NCBI GenBank assembly: GCA_003427395.1
Contig: BFEA01000254.1
Coordinates: 2,055,111 to 2,119,110 of the forward strand
DNA from: Chara braunii
Taxonomy: Eukaryota > Streptophyta > Charophyceae > Charales > Characeae
Direction: 5' to 3'
Length of the DNA: 64,000 nt
Shown here: piece by piece, positions 10,224 to 22,522 of the stretch
Position numbering within the stretch: position 1 is the first letter of the stretch
Layout of the letters: each line of letters starts with the position of its first letter
The notes under the pieces: model-generated
Database searches by the model: none
Seen by the model: only the letters and a program-made list of their open reading frames with translations
Told to the model about the DNA's origin: nothing
Translations under genes and position numbers: made by a program

Positions 10224-13181
10224 CCCTTTAGGACGGTGGTCTTGTCAGATTCAAGACGAAAGGATGAGGAAGGAGGAGATGAAGATGAAGCTAGAAGAGA
10301 CAACGCAACTCCAACACAAACTCCACACGCACCTACTCCAACGTATGTAAATGAATAATGAATCAAGAAATAGGTTGCAGCTGGGGGCGGACTGACTAGA
10401 GTAGATTGGACTGGTATCGCCAATGGTATTGGACATGACTAAACTGAATAGTCACATGGCCTGTGGGGTCAGACCACGACCTAGTCCCACTGGCCGAACA
10501 CGCAAATAACCAAGTACCTATGGTTGTAGGTTAGGGCAGTTAGAGGTCCACTGCATCCCTAAGAAACTGCTATGTGATCCTTAAACAAAAGGATGTGACG
10601 AGGTGAAGGTCTAACTCCCCCTCCTTTTCTGAACCCTCGGTCCGTGTGAGATGAGCAGTAGGTAAGGTTGTCAATGCCCTTCTCTGGGATCTTCCTCAAA
10701 ATTAAAATTGACCTCAATTGTAAAGTCACGGATCTCTGGCATCAATAGGACTGTGACTAAACATCGCAACAGATTCCTTAGAGTTTTGATCTTAAGAAAA
10801 TGTTCACGAAGCTCCCCCAGTTTTCGATTATCAACGCAATAACTTAGATTTGTATTATTTACTTGGATTTGTATTATTTTTAAACAAAAAAATATATAAA
10901 GCATCTATGTCAATAAATTTGACATAGGTACTTTTACAAGGAAATATTTGGGGAGAAATTGGGTTAGGAACTTATAATAAAACTCTCGCATATTTTTAAG
11001 AATGTTATATTTTAGTTTCACAATATGTTTTTCAAAGTTGGATATATAGTGCTGCAACAATTAATGAGAGTGCCTATAGGGAAAAACTACATTCTCATGT
11101 TAGCCTGTTTCTTGTGTTCATTTAATGCGTACTTCTTTTTTTCATCTCTCGGCTCGGACCATAAATTATTCTCAGGGTTGAGACTGATTACTGACGTTTG
11201 CATCTTTATTGTCTTCCCAACTTTTAATAGTTGTATGAATGTCTTAAAATATCTATAGGAAATTTCTACAGGCTTATGGTAACAATATAAATTTATTGAG
11301 AACCAGTGACGAAAACGGTAATAAAGAATTTATAGGTACCGAAATAACTACTTTGTGCATGCCACCTTCAATCACGTGTGTTGTTGCTAGAAGGAATCTT
11401 AGCAGTCTTTTCAACCAAACTCTTATTCAAATTATCTTGATTTATGACTTTATTTTTTTTGGCTAAACTTCAACAAAAACGAGGTGTTGTTATGTGTCAT
11501 TTATCCATATTGTTTACCCACTTCTTAGATCACAGAGGAGTGAGTCTTAACCTGCTTTCTGTCAATCGATAAGTTAGGCTTAAAAGGTTTTCAAAGGCTT
11601 AAATGTTTGCATGCGTTTTCATCAATCATAACCGGGTATGAGACCCATGAATCTTTGTATTTGACCTATTAGATAATGGGTAGATTCGAACCTACTTGGG
11701 CGGGCGTCTCTGGCCCAGGGCCTGTTTTTGAGTGGCTCCGTTTTACCCCGACCTCTCTTACCAGGCTGCCTGAGTAATGCTCACATGAAGTTCTGGTTCT
11801 TCGACCTCCGGTCTCAATGTCTGCACCTCACGTTACACATTTATTGATTCACTTTTATCAGTTCTCCACTTGAAGCGATGAGTTTACTGTTGTCACACAG
11901 ATCGTCACCAACTTCAATGTGCATTCACGACCACGATAGTAATTGCGAGTGTATTGGTGTTTGACGCACCCTGTTCAAGATACTCATCAAATGAGCGATG
12001 TTGTGAGACGCCTCTTCACTGTAAGTTACATCTCACAGGCGGTTCCCGACACCCTCCCCATTCGCTTTCATACCCATGAGTGAACACCAACCTCCCTCAT
12101 TCTCCTTTATATGGTTATACCCATTGTATATGATCTTGCACTCTTCTTTGTCATTCTGTGAACCTTTTCGAGTTTTCCCGATGGTTAACGGAGTCTCTAA
12201 AACTCTGATTCTTTTCTCCCCTCCTCTCCCCCCCCCCCCTCTCTCTCTTTCTCTTTCTCTTTATTTTTTTTCTCTTTCTTTAACCCCCCCTTCTCTCTCT
12301 TTTTCGCTCTTCTCTCCCCATATTGTATCCTCGTGTCCATACTCTTCTCTCCTATGTAACTTTTTTTTCCCTTTATCTTTATCATTGACCTTTTAAAGTT
12401 TGCTATCTAGTTCAATGGTGGTCAATTGTTTTTTCTCTCGTTGGTGGTTTCGATGGTTTTTCAAATTATCTTCTTAAACACAGGATTCATGAAAGTTAGA
12501 CAAAATGACAAAACCATATATTTTTTTTATAGAATGAATACTTACCAACCAAAGTGTTATTTTGCAAACAAAAAAAAACTTTTTTAACTATTTGTCAAAA
12601 AAATATAAAAAAACGGGCAAAAAGTTAAGCGATCCTAAAAAAGTGGAGGAAAACCATTTCTTATAAAATCATGTTCAACTTGTAGGAATATACGTCGTTC
12701 TCAAGAGAGTGGCAAAAAATAGAGCTAAAACAAGACAATCTTTAAGGTCTGCGATGCGAACATGAAAGATTAAAAAAAAAAGTTTTGAATGAATACAACA
12801 TAGGATTCGTGAAAACCTCCAAAAAAAAATTGTTAGGTTTACACAAATGGTTTTTAAGATTCTGATAGTACATATTTCAGGCCTCTTACATGAATTAAAT
12901 TTTATGTGAAGTAAATTGACCGCAAAAAAAGAATAAAAAACTATTTTTTCACAACCACTGAAAGTGGTCAGGAAAAAAACATTTTTTTTTACAAAAATAA
13001 CTACCTTGCAAAGCACTGTTTATTAAGGAACCGAAATATCTCACTTTCTTGTTTGTCTAAGAAAATCGTATTGAAAGTTCTATAAGGCATGTACTATGGC
13101 GAACCTATTCAAGGTTTCCCAAAAATGCACACATGTTCTCCTATTTATAAATACGTTTGCTTGGATATGTTCTCTCATACA

Positions 13182-13214
<33 letters not shown>

Positions 13215-13836
13215 TGGTTGGCTAATAATTTGAAGCTGCCCCCCAAGCAAAAGTTGTTTGAATTTTTTTTTTTACATAACATATATTTTTTACAAACGTT
13301 TTACAACTACCTTAAAAACGAATTTATATTAATTTTTAGTTCAATAAACTAATTTTCGCAGAGCTTGGTTTTAACCAAACTGCAGAAAACTACTTATAGT
13401 TTTATAAATGAGTATTTATTGAAATTGTTTTTTTTAACATGATTCCAGTTCGCCTTGCTCTCCTTAAAGATTATCTTGTTTGAGGTATGCTTTTCGCCAA
13501 TTTACTGAGAACGATTTATAGTTTTATAACATGCTCTTTGCTATAAAAACAATTCTTGCACATTTTGAGAATTGCTAGAAGTTTTTCACTTTTTTTTGCC
13601 TTCTTTCTTGTGAAATAATTAAAAACGCTCTCTTTTATGTGTCGAAAATAACAGTTTGACTTTAATTTTTTTTTCTATAAAAAATGTTAGTTTTTGTGGT
13701 TTTGTTAGGTTTCACGAATTCAGTGTTATACTCATTTATAAGACTATAAGACGGTTTTAACAATAAGGTCAAAAACCAATCTATGAGAAAACTAATTTAT
13801 AGTAAGTTAAGTAACTTTTTAGAACTATAAGTCAAT
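10224..13836. other. No recognisable gene; A/T-rich with a pyrimidine tract
   Basis: No protein or RNA gene was recognised. 12205-12375 is a C/T-rich low-complexity tract that gives a spurious serine/leucine-rich frame. The sequence is strongly A/T-rich from about 12400 to 13836, with a T run at 13181-13208. A T-arm-like phrase on the minus strand near 11680-11695 was considered and rejected as a tRNA. The segment ends at the 5' LTR of the first gypsy element. Confidence 0.5.
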
Positions 13837-14751
13837 TGCGAGGCATAAGCCCTCGATAAACCCTACTGGGCCCTTATTTGTGAACGTAGGCTCAACAGAC
13901 CCCAAAAGGCCTACTTTGGACTACCTCGCAACTGGAGAAAATTCAGGCAATTGCGCAGCGCCAGTTGGTTGGAAGCGCTCAGGCCTTGACCTTTTTTATC
14001 AAATGCACCTGAGTTAGGCCCTGGGCGAGATTCGCAGCATGGACCTAACTCAGACTGCGGGCACTTGGGCACTAGTAACCACCACAGACCCTATGCCTGT
14101 TTCTTTTGGATAGAGGCTCAACCTCGTTGGGCCTACTGGAAGCTTCAAGGTCGGGACCTAGTACTGCAGCACAGCACGCAACAGCAAGTCACTTCAATAT
14201 AGGGAAGGGTCTGCCTACGCATTGGGCATTCGGGCACTCGCTGCTTTGTGCGCAAGCACTGCTGCGCTATTGCTGGTCAGGCTCATGTGCTTACGAGCGA
14301 GCTGGAAGGAGCAGACAACCATAGCCGAGCTGCGCTGTTGTATGCTGGATGGGGCACATGGTGGTCCTTGGGTGCATGCGGCATCTTTGAGTTGGGGAAC
14401 GAGGTTGTGAGTGATACAAGAGACATACCCTGTGCTTGAAGCAACGACATTGTCCGAGATCTGCCCGTAGTTCGGGGAAGCTGTTGACGTCATCGGCGAC
14501 ATTGTAGTTTAGGCTAGATAGGATCTACCATCTGTAGTTTGGGCGCCGAGGACTAGATAGGATATCAACATTGGTTCTTCATTGATGATGATGAGACTAT
14601 TCCAACATTGTCAATTATGAGTTTTTGCTATACTCTTATTTGGTGAAACTCGTGATGCAATTCTGCTATTGGTTCGAGGTCACGACTATCTGGTCTCATG
14701 TGTACGATGCTGTTTGATTTCTGAAGTTCGCTATCGGTCATCTTCCTTGCA
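13837..14751 (+). repeat. 5' LTR of gypsy element 1
   Basis: Starts TGCGAGGC and ends TTCCTTGCA. It aligns along its length with 22817-23753, with shared phrases such as GACATTGTCCGAGATCTGC, TAGATAGGATATCAACATTG and GATGATGATGAGACTATTCC. As the 5' copy it should contain the promoter. It is 915 bp against 937 bp for the 3' copy; the extra bases in the 3' copy lie near its start. Confidence 0.92.
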
Positions 14752-14754
14752 ATT

Positions 14755-14766
14755 TGGTATCAGAGC
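14755..14766 (+). other. Primer-binding site of gypsy element 1
   Basis: TGGTATCAGAGC lies 3 bases after the LTR end. This is the usual plant primer-binding site, complementary to the 3' end of initiator methionine tRNA, used to prime minus-strand synthesis. Its position directly after an LTR ending in CA fixes the element's orientation and the LTR boundary. Confidence 0.93.
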
Positions 14767-16505
14767 TGTGGTACGGTGCACTAATCTGGCGCTTGTCTTC
14801 TGCTTAATGCGCTACATGCACGCGGTGTGTGTGGTGAGCGACCGTGCCATGGGACGTGTGTAGTGAGGAGGGCGAAGATAAGATGGCGACCCAGGTGGAG
14901 AGGGATTCGCTAGGAAGGCTATGTTGTGTGATATTGGGTGTTCGTAGTGTGATGAGAACTATCCGATGTGTGATTGGTGCTGAGGTGGAACGACTGTGCA
15001 ATGCTGGTTATGCCGAAGCAGTGATTGGTCATCATAATCAACATCGGGTCATCTGGTGAGAATATCTGTGGTTGGGGGCAACTATTTTGAGGTACATTGC
15101 ACCTAACCTTATCTACCCTCTTCGACACTTCTTACCGTGAGGATGTGTGTTCTGTCTTGAGAGTCCTCTCATGTAAGGAGTCGTGTGCGCTCAACCTTGA
15201 GACTCTGAGTTGTCAGCCCTCACGTGGAGCATCTCACTAATGGTTAATAGGTCGTGTCATTTTCGGCGAAGTTTTTACAAAAACTGCCATATTTCTCTGA
15301 ATTTTTTATTTTTTTCTTGTTTCTTTTTTTGTGTGATATCTATATGCTTTAGGGTATATCTGCATTCAGTTTCAACGTATTTGGTCCAGTAACAAAAAAA
15401 TTGGCAAAACCCCTGAATTTTGGGCCTTCCATTAACCATCTCTCGAGCATCTGGAAGAAGAGGGCGGTGCTATCTGGAGGGCCCTGGATGAAGCACTGGA
15501 TCACGGTTACCATGCCAACCCACCGAGAGTAGAGCACGCATGCTTTGCCGCTTTGTCCTTTGTCTGCTCGCTGGGCTGTGGAGGGGTTCTGAAGGGCAGG
15601 CCAGCCCTACGAGAAAGACGAGACCGGACATCTATAAATAAACACCGTGATCGTCGTCATGTGTGTGACGTTAAAAAATTCATGAAGACTTCGGGGGCCG
15701 TCCATATAAACGCCTCCTGATCAGCCAATTGGTCGGTGTAAGGCTCGCTGCAAATACGGTGCAGCACAGGCCAATTCAGTGGGACTCGGGGCACAGGGGT
15801 GGGCCGTGTGCACACCTTTAGACACGCACGTTGTCCGGATTGCTTAGGGGCATTGACGACAAGAGACATTCAAGAAGAACTGAGGGAGGGGTAGATTCCA
15901 GGTGATAAGTTCGGGCAAGATTCCATTATGCAAACAGACCCTACATATGATTCTATTTTTATTTTGATTAAATAGATGTACAACCATTAACATCCGTTAA
16001 ACAACATAGTTAGAACTGTTTTCTGTTTATTGTGTTTTCTGTTTGCGAACTAGTAAAAGTCAAAGTAGTTTCATTTGTACGAATCTGAACTTATCTGTTG
16101 AACCCAAATGTAGCTACTCTGACGAGCCACCGATTAATACAATCGGTCTGTGCACTACGCTGCGGTAGGCATCAAAGAGTGACCTAGTGCAGATTGTGTA
16201 CAACTCTGTAGCTTGTGAGAGATAGGGATACCACTAGTGAGGACGACCGGATCTTGTGATTGACTAGACGCCCGATTGCCCATGTGGCATTAGGACTCGA
16301 GGGTGATAGGTTACTGTTTCGCCAGCTTAGGGAGAGACAGCAGCAACAGCGGAGAGCGAGAGCAGCAAAAGCTAGCAGAGCATTCGCAAGTGAAGCCGCA
16401 ACTTCAACAGCCATGACATCTACTGCATAACAGAGTTCCCATGCCAGCAGTTTAGGGACCGTAGGGTCAACGGTCGCGCGGACCCTGAGTCAGTCCATTG
16501 GCGTC
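14767..16505 (+). other. Leader of gypsy element 1, no recognised gene
   Basis: This long stretch between the primer-binding site and gag carries no domain I recognise. It contains the MITE at 15235-15444. Right after the MITE, a frame of about 90 codons (15445-15714) is open and slightly coding-like, but it has no recognisable motif and no matching upstream extension. The rest (15715-16505) is ordinary sequence with many stops. Confidence 0.55.
15235..15444. mobile_element. 210-bp MITE with 8-bp target duplication, inside gypsy element 1
   Basis: GAGCATCT occurs at 15227-15234 and again at 15445-15452, exactly flanking the block. Subterminal inverted words ATGGTTAAT (left, near 15239) and ATTAACCAT (right, near 15431) mark the ends. 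The interior contains the T-rich run and the ATATGCTTTAGGGTA phrase shared with the A/T-rich module of 5093-6256, so both belong to one family. The 8-bp duplication again points to hAT-like transposition. It inserted after gypsy element 1 had landed. Confidence 0.8.
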
Positions 16506-18192
16506 ATGGCAAGCCAACCATTAGTGTTGAGTCTGTTGACGTATGATGAGATTGCCATACAATAGGCAGCCCTGCAAGAGGCACAGTTACATAGGTCCTT
16601 TGGAGAGAGAAAACCAGAAAAGGAAAGAATGATTAGAAGAAGAGTCAGGATGCAGCGGAGACAAGCGGACATAAGTGAGTTAGAGGGAATGGACCTGACG
16701 CACATGGATGATGATGTGAGAACGTTTTGGACAACCCTGCTAGGTGTTGTAGAGATGCAGGACCACCACACGACTCTCCTTCAGGACACCCAATAGAGTC
16801 TGGCCTTGCTGGTCGGGCGAGCGCAGACAGCACCATCGTTGTCCGGTCCTAGTGCTTGACCCATTGTACAACCTCCTCTTTTTGTTCCACCGTTGACTGG
16901 GGTATCCCCATATACAACTCTGGCGTCGGTCCAGACCGTTTCCCTGGATATGCCGTTTTCAGGAGGGTTCTCATCCGGTCCTAGTATGCAGATTCTTCTA
17001 CAGTCAGTGTATTCCCAACCTCCGTTGCAGGTTTCCGTAATTGGGCAGCCTGCACAGCCGCAGGGGACACAACCCCAATAGCAGATTGTGCATCAGCCTG
17101 CTCCTCAGGGTCCACAACCCGGAATAGTGCAGGTACCGAGACAAAGTCAGTGGGTACCAAAGACGACCATCACCGCTCCTAAACCCTTTACAGGGGAAAA
17201 GAGGGGCGAAGACCTCGACACTTGGTTGAGGGCAGTGTCAGTCTATGTCAAGTGCAAATATGCCTTGCCGCACGAGGAAGTGCTTGTGGCTGCCTCCTAC
17301 CTAGAGGGGAGCGCAACAAGATAGTTTAGTGGTTTAGTGCAGCTACAAGGATACGACCATGACTTCCGCGCTTGGGCGGTCACCCAGAAACTGGATGACT
17401 TCCTTATGTTGTTGGAAGACAGGTGGCATGATCCTCAGGAGGCCCAAGAGGCTACTGACGCGATCTTGACACTGCATACAAGGAAGTTTAAGTCAGTAAG
17501 AGAGGCCACTGACGTTGTACAACATCTGATCTGGGTCTCTGGGGTTCGCTATGACCCCCAGGTTTTGCTCACCTCCTACCTGAGATGCTTTCCTATGCCT
17601 CTCAGAAATCAGTTGGCAGGTAAGGCCAACATTAACATGCACAATTTTCCCTCGTTCAGCAAGAAGGCCCTAGACTTGGAAGCAAAGATAGTGCATGGAC
17701 AAACACCCACAACAGACAGTAGGCGAAAGTCACAGCCTCCCAACTGGAAAGCAAAGGGACGCATCATGTTCGTCGACAACGATGGTTCCACCATCGAATT
17801 TGGACGACGACTTCCAGTCGGTTGAGTCGGGAGTAGGTTCAGAGGCAGGCAGCGTAGAAGCTTCAGGGGTTGGAGTAGTCGCTGCCGTAGCTAAAAAAGG
17901 TAAGGCGACCGGTAGATGCCAAGTAGGTTTCCGGTCCAGGAGTCAAGTTGACCCCAATGCTCACCCATGGGAGAAAGCGGGTTTCACTGAGGATGTGTGG
18001 AGAGATCGGTACACGCGGCACGGTTGTATCCGTTGTGGCCAATATGACCATAACCAGTTCAAGTGCCGAAACAAGAAGGTGACCGAAAAGATCCTGCCTA
18101 CGATGGGGCAGGCATTGGGATCATTCACTCCCGTTGGCAGTAATGTGGCCAGCAGTTTTGACACTTCTTCGGGAAACACATCGGGCCAGTAG
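16506..18192 (+). pseudogene. gag of gypsy element 1 (nucleocapsid with CCHC knuckle), broken
   Basis: The frame opens at ATG 16506 and continues through a charged coiled-coil-like N-terminus and a glutamine/proline-rich stretch. The capsid-like domain (about 17160-17640) has the typical phrase order FTGEKRGEDLDTWL, YLEGSA, FLMLLEDRW and LLTSYLRCFP. A single zinc knuckle, C-x2-C-x4-H-x4-C, follows at about 18031-18072 (CIRCGQYDHNQFKC). Gag would form the virus-like particle and package the RNA. It is not functional: in-frame stops occur near 16560, 16794, 17080 and 17322, and a frameshift near 17700-17820 is needed to reach the knuckle. Gag and pol were probably one polyprotein or nearly adjacent originally. 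Confidence 0.88.
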
Positions 18193-18379
18193 GAATAGTA
18201 GCGGTTCCTGCTAGGGTCGAGGTGGTGGACACACCCTCACCATCTCGAGAGATGGCCCAAGATATTGACTCTATCGTCGTCCCTCAAACACATTCAGACT
18301 TGTCGAGCCCCTGTTCGATGAATGTGTTTGAGTCCGTAGAGCCTTAGAGGAGCTAGAGGAGGAGTGGTCTAGATCAGAC

Positions 18380-18990
18380 CCGCTAGCTTCTTGGACGACA
18401 TTGGTCAAAGTCCCTAAGGGTGAGATGTTCGTCAGGGAGGTAGTCATCGGTAGTCGCAAGGCCGGGGCCTATTATGACACTTGCTCGACTAGAAACTTCA
18501 ATAGTCGCACATGCGTTCAAAGGCTGCGCTTACAGGGGCAAGTGCATCACCTGAGTCAACCTGTGGAGTCGACATGTGCCAACAAATAGCGCATGGTAGT
18601 TAACGACTACCTTCAGGACGTTGAGTGTTGTTTCTCATACGCGGGAGGGGAACTGAGACATAGTGTCTTGTTCCTTGTGAGGGATGATCTCCCTATGAAT
18701 ATCTTGTTAGGTATGTACTACCTCTCCGTCGCACAACCCCAGTTTGACTGAGACCGAAAAGTGGTTAAACACACGTTGTCAGGTGGAGGGACCACCATAT
18801 TACGTAAGTTCAAAGCTAGTAGTCTAATTGAGTCCTATGGATGCATGTGTGCGGCCGCATTCTATAATTATTATAAGCAAAATCGGGAGGAGGGTATGTA
18901 TCTAGTTTATGTTTCTGCTGCAGACGAGCCGGTGAAAATGTCGTCGGAGATAGAGGGAGGTCGTCCACGCGATAGAGAAGTACCGTGATC
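18380..18990 (+). pseudogene. Protease region of gypsy element 1, altered active site
   Basis: The segment after gag reads like a retropepsin. The phrase EVVIGSRKAGAYYDTCSTRNF corresponds to the strand and catalytic loop of gypsy proteases, and the later phrase MNILLGMYYL corresponds to the conserved ILG motif near the C-terminus. The catalytic triplet reads D-T-C where the family has D-S/T-G, so the glycine is lost. Stops occur at 18586-18588 and near 18750. A retropepsin would cleave the Gag-Pol polyprotein; this copy cannot be expected to. Call made by motif order only. Confidence 0.7.
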
Positions 18991-19085
18991 TATTTGAAGA
19001 GCCAACATGGGTTGTTGAGAGGGAGGTCGTCCACGCGATAGAGATTATCCTAGGGTCTAGCATCCCGAAGGGTAGGATCTATCGG

Positions 19086-19470
19086 ATGTCTCCAGGCGAG
19101 TTTGACGAGCTTCGCCGGCAACCCAAGAAACTCATAGAGAAGAGGTGGATCCGACCGAGTGTCTCTCCTTATGGTTCTCCAGTCCTATTTGTACCAAAGA
19201 AGGGGGGCACTCTGAGGATGTGCATTGACTATAGGGGCCTCAATGCCATCACTCTCAAGAACCGAGAGCCCCTACCGCACATCGACGACTTTCTAGATCG
19301 AGTGCAAGGGTGCCGGTACTTCAGTAAGATAGATCATAGATATGAAGTCCGGGTACCATCAGATTGCTATACAGCCTGAGGATCAGTACAAAACCGCATT
19401 TTAAACCAGGTACGGTCTGTACGAGTTTGTGGTGATGCCTTTCGGCCTTTGCAATGCTTCTGACACCTTT
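19086..19470 (+). pseudogene. Reverse transcriptase of gypsy element 1, N-terminal part
   Basis: Clear gypsy RT fingers/palm motifs: [21 protein letters not shown], then [20 protein letters not shown], then FSKID. A one-base frameshift near 19345 moves the frame, after which [17 protein letters not shown], a stop codon, and YEFVVMPFGLCNASDTF follow. The sequence is cut at about 19470 by a 0.9-kb insertion; the RT resumes at about 20371. A 26-bp exact direct repeat (18953-18978 and 19019-19044) lies just upstream in the protease-RT linker. Confidence 0.92.
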
Positions 19471-20370
19471 CTTTTTTTTTTTTGTTTAAAAGGTTGTGTA
19501 GGTTGGAGACGGCCTTAGGGGGATCCTTTGTCGCACGGCCATTGAGGCCAGCCCCGCCAGAGAGGCCGGCGCGTCGAGCCTTCCTACGCTCTCGTAGTGG
19601 GTACTACACTCGCCAAGCGAGACCCACTCTGATGGCCCTGCCCCCAATGGTATCATATGCACCACCCCCTCCCCACACCCCCTAACACACACACTCATTG
19701 GTCCAGCGAAGACACTCCGAAGATAGCTCACACCCTCACGTACCCTGGAAGATGGGAAGGTTTCGACTACGACCGACGCTCCGTAGCCGCATGCAGCACA
19801 CTAGGGCACCCCTGAACTCAGACAACGGTTGCTACAGAGACATTTGCGTCGGGAGGCGTAATTTCACCCTGTCACACCCATATCCCTGTGGCGCCCACCC
19901 CTGCTATGGAAGAACCCATCTGAGGCAGCCCCTCCCCGAGGCTAGCCTACCCCTACTCCTAATTTTACCTCTCCTCTATGATGGGCCTGATTATTCATGA
20001 TGGACCTGATTTTTTCCAGATTTTTTTTTTTTCAGACTATTTTTTTCCTGGTAAAGCCCCCGGGGGCAGTAGCTCCCACAAGTCAACATGGCCCCACCTC
20101 CGTATAGCCCCGCAATTATTATGTCAGGTCCCTCAACCCCACATCGTGGCCGGCTAGTGCATGCCCCCACGGAATTCCACCACGTGCGCATTCAACATGC
20201 GCCATCCCGACACCCGCCACACAGACAGTGTGAGCAACCCTCCCCCCAGAAGCAGACTGCAGCCGGGACTCGATCCCCCCCAATACCAACTCCAACCCAC
20301 AGCAACTGGTGTGCGAATGACATGGCGCTATGAAAGCGCGAAACGACGGAAAGCGCGCAGGCCGTGAGTT
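19471..20370 (-). mobile_element. Poly(A)-type insertion splitting the gypsy 1 reverse transcriptase
   Basis: RT homology stops at about 19470 and restarts at about 20371, leaving 0.9 kb of unrelated DNA. The left edge is a T run (19471-19483), which is a poly(A) tail when read on the minus strand. This implies a retroposon in minus orientation. Only about 4 bases (GAAA on the minus strand) can be matched as target duplication. Near its 5' end on the minus strand is a box-B-like phrase GGATCGAGTCCCGG (near 20266-20280), hinting at a tRNA-derived head, but no convincing box A was found. No protein domain is visible. A second T-rich spot near 20010-20050 could mark a composite structure. Confidence 0.65.
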
Positions 20371-21293
20371 TTCAGCATGCGATGAATCGGATCTTTCATG
20401 ACTACTTTGATAAGTTTGTCATCGTGTACCTCGATGACATACTTATCTTTCGTAGGAATGTCGAGGAGCACGTGGCTCATTTGGACAAAGTCCTTAGTCT
20501 CCTTCGACATCACAAGTTCAAGATCAACGGTGAGAAGTGTGAGTTTGGCCGCACCTGTATCTTGTACTTTGGTCATGAGATTTCCACGGAGGGATTGAAG
20601 CCCGATGACGCAAAGGTGGGCAGCATTCGTGACTAGCCGCGTCCTCAGTCTGTGACCGAGATGAGGTCCTTCTTAGGGATGATCGGCTACTACCGCAATT
20701 TGGTGAAGAACTATAGCATAGCTGTCGCCCCTTTGACGGACCTGACCCGCCTTGACACCCCATGGGAGTGGATAGACAGGTGCGAGGCTGCTTTCATACA
20801 TCTGAAGCATGCGTTGACACACCATGAGGTCTTGAAGCTTCCTGATCCTGACAAGCCGTTTATAGTCACCACGGATGCTAGCCAATATGACATAGGTGTT
20901 GTGCTCGCGCAGCAGGAGGGGCCAAAGTTGAGGCCTGTCGAGTACATGTCCAAAAAGATACCCTCTCAGAAGTTAGCTAAGTCCACCTATGAGAAGGAGC
21001 TCTATGCGATCTACAAGGCGCACACCCATTGGAGACACTATCTCCTAGGGAGGTTCTTTTACGTCAGGACTGATCATCAGACCCTGAAGTGGATGAGAAC
21101 CCAACATGTGCTCTCCGATGCTCCGAAGCGTTGGTTTGAAGTCATAGAGCAATATGACTTCGAGCCCCAGTATATCAAGGGTGAGTACAACAAGGTTGCT
21201 GATGCGTTGTCGAGTAGACCTGATTTCTCCGGTGCGCTGATTGTTGAGTTTGGACTTGCGAACAATGTCACTCATTCGATGGTGAAAAGTTGA
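20371..21293 (+). pseudogene. Reverse transcriptase C-terminal half and RNase H of gypsy element 1
   Basis: The RT palm resumes with HAMNRIFHDYFDKF, then the catalytic VYLDDILIF box, then the thumb phrases LRHHKFKINGEKCEF and GLKPDD. After one stop (20634-20636) the connection motif MRSFLGMIGYYRNLVKNYS follows. RNase H then shows TTDAS (catalytic Asp), STYEKELYAI (catalytic Glu) and RTDHQTLKW (Asp), and ends with YNKVADALSSRPDF. All these catalytic residues are present, so decay here is limited to the stop and the frameshift to integrase near 21270-21295. Confidence 0.93.
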
Positions 21294-22522
21294 AAACCTA
21301 TCGCGAGGATCCGTTTATGTCTGAGATAATTCGCACACTCGAGGCGAAGGACAAAGTGACTTCTCCCGAGTTTGAGTTGGTCAACGACTTGTTGTTCCTT
21401 GAGAAAGCTGGGAATAAACGTTTGTGTGTGCCTAATAAAGAGTCTTTGCGCAGTTTATTTTTAGGAGAGTGTCATGACGCCACCGACCATTTTGGTTTCA
21501 AGAAGACTACAACCAATTTGTTGCAGCGGTTCTGGTGCCCCACGATGATGAGAGATGTGAAGCTGTACGTGGAAACTTGTCAAGTCAAGCCACGTACACA
21601 GGCTCCTATTGGGCTTTTGAAGCCCCTTCCAATTCCGGAAAGGCGTGGTGAGAGTTTATCCATGGATTTAATGGATACGCTGATCACCAGCAAGAGTGGA
21701 ATGCGCTACGTCTATGTCATTGTGGATAGGTTTGGTAAGTACGCTAGGTTAGTTGCAATGCCTGCACCAACTAAAACTAAGTATGTGATCAAGCTGTTCA
21801 AGGAGAACTGGGTCAAAGATTTCGGACTGCCTAAGTTTATAGTAAGTGATTGGGATGTGCAATTCACCAGTGAACTGTGTAAAGGTGCAGCTGCAGAACA
21901 GGGCACACATTTGTCAATGGCATCAGGCAATCACCCAAAAACGAATGGGCAGCCAGAGCAGTTGAACCGCGCTCCACAACACTTGCTGAGGCATTACATC
22001 AAGCTGAATCAGGTAGACTGGGATGAGAAACTTGCTCTCATCGCTAGCCTGTACAACAACGTTATGCACAACGCTACGGGAGTAAGTGCGAACAACTTGC
22101 TATTGACTTTCAAGCCTAGACTACCTTTGGACTTCCCACTACCTGAGAATCAACCATCTGCTGCACCAGGAACCTTAGAGTTTGCTTATCGATATATGCA
22201 CCTGATGCAGCAGGCTGTTGAACAGATGCATAAAGCACAAACGTCGATGATAGAGTCAGAGAACAAACACTGTCGCCCATCTACATTCCAGGTAGGAGAA
22301 AGAGTTTGGGTTAAGTCCTCAGAACTGGAACAGGAGCACAGGATCTCCCACAAGCTGCCACAGTACTTTGGACCTTGGGAGGTTCTAGATGTCATTGGGG
22401 ATTGACCGGATGACCTTTCTTATGTTATTCGCATCCCGGGTCACTTACGCACTTACCCTGTTTTCCATGTCACTAAGCTTGCACCATTCCAGGAAACTGA
22501 CCAGTTCCCTTTTCGACGCTCA
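21290..22522 (+). pseudogene. Integrase of gypsy element 1
   Basis: A 371-codon frame covers nearly all of integrase. The N-terminal zinc-binding region has the histidines (HDATDHFG), but the C-x2-C pair is reduced to a single Cys (ETCQVK), so the HHCC finger is damaged. The core keeps D (in SMDLMD), D (in VSDWDVQF) and E (in GQPEQLNR) of the DDE triad. The C-terminal GPWEVLDVIGD and VFHVTKLAPF phrases of gypsy integrases are present. One in-frame TGA at 22403-22405 interrupts the frame. The enzyme would insert the cDNA into the genome. Confidence 0.93.

Noticed and set aside
10040-10423. 127-codon minus-strand frame
   Set aside because: Runs through the 100-bp tandem repeat; composition-driven.
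11655-11770. Possible tRNA on the minus strand (GGTTCGAATC with GGTAAGAG upstream)
   Set aside because: The T stem mispairs, the D-arm consensus fails at positions 14-15 and no acceptor stem can be drawn.
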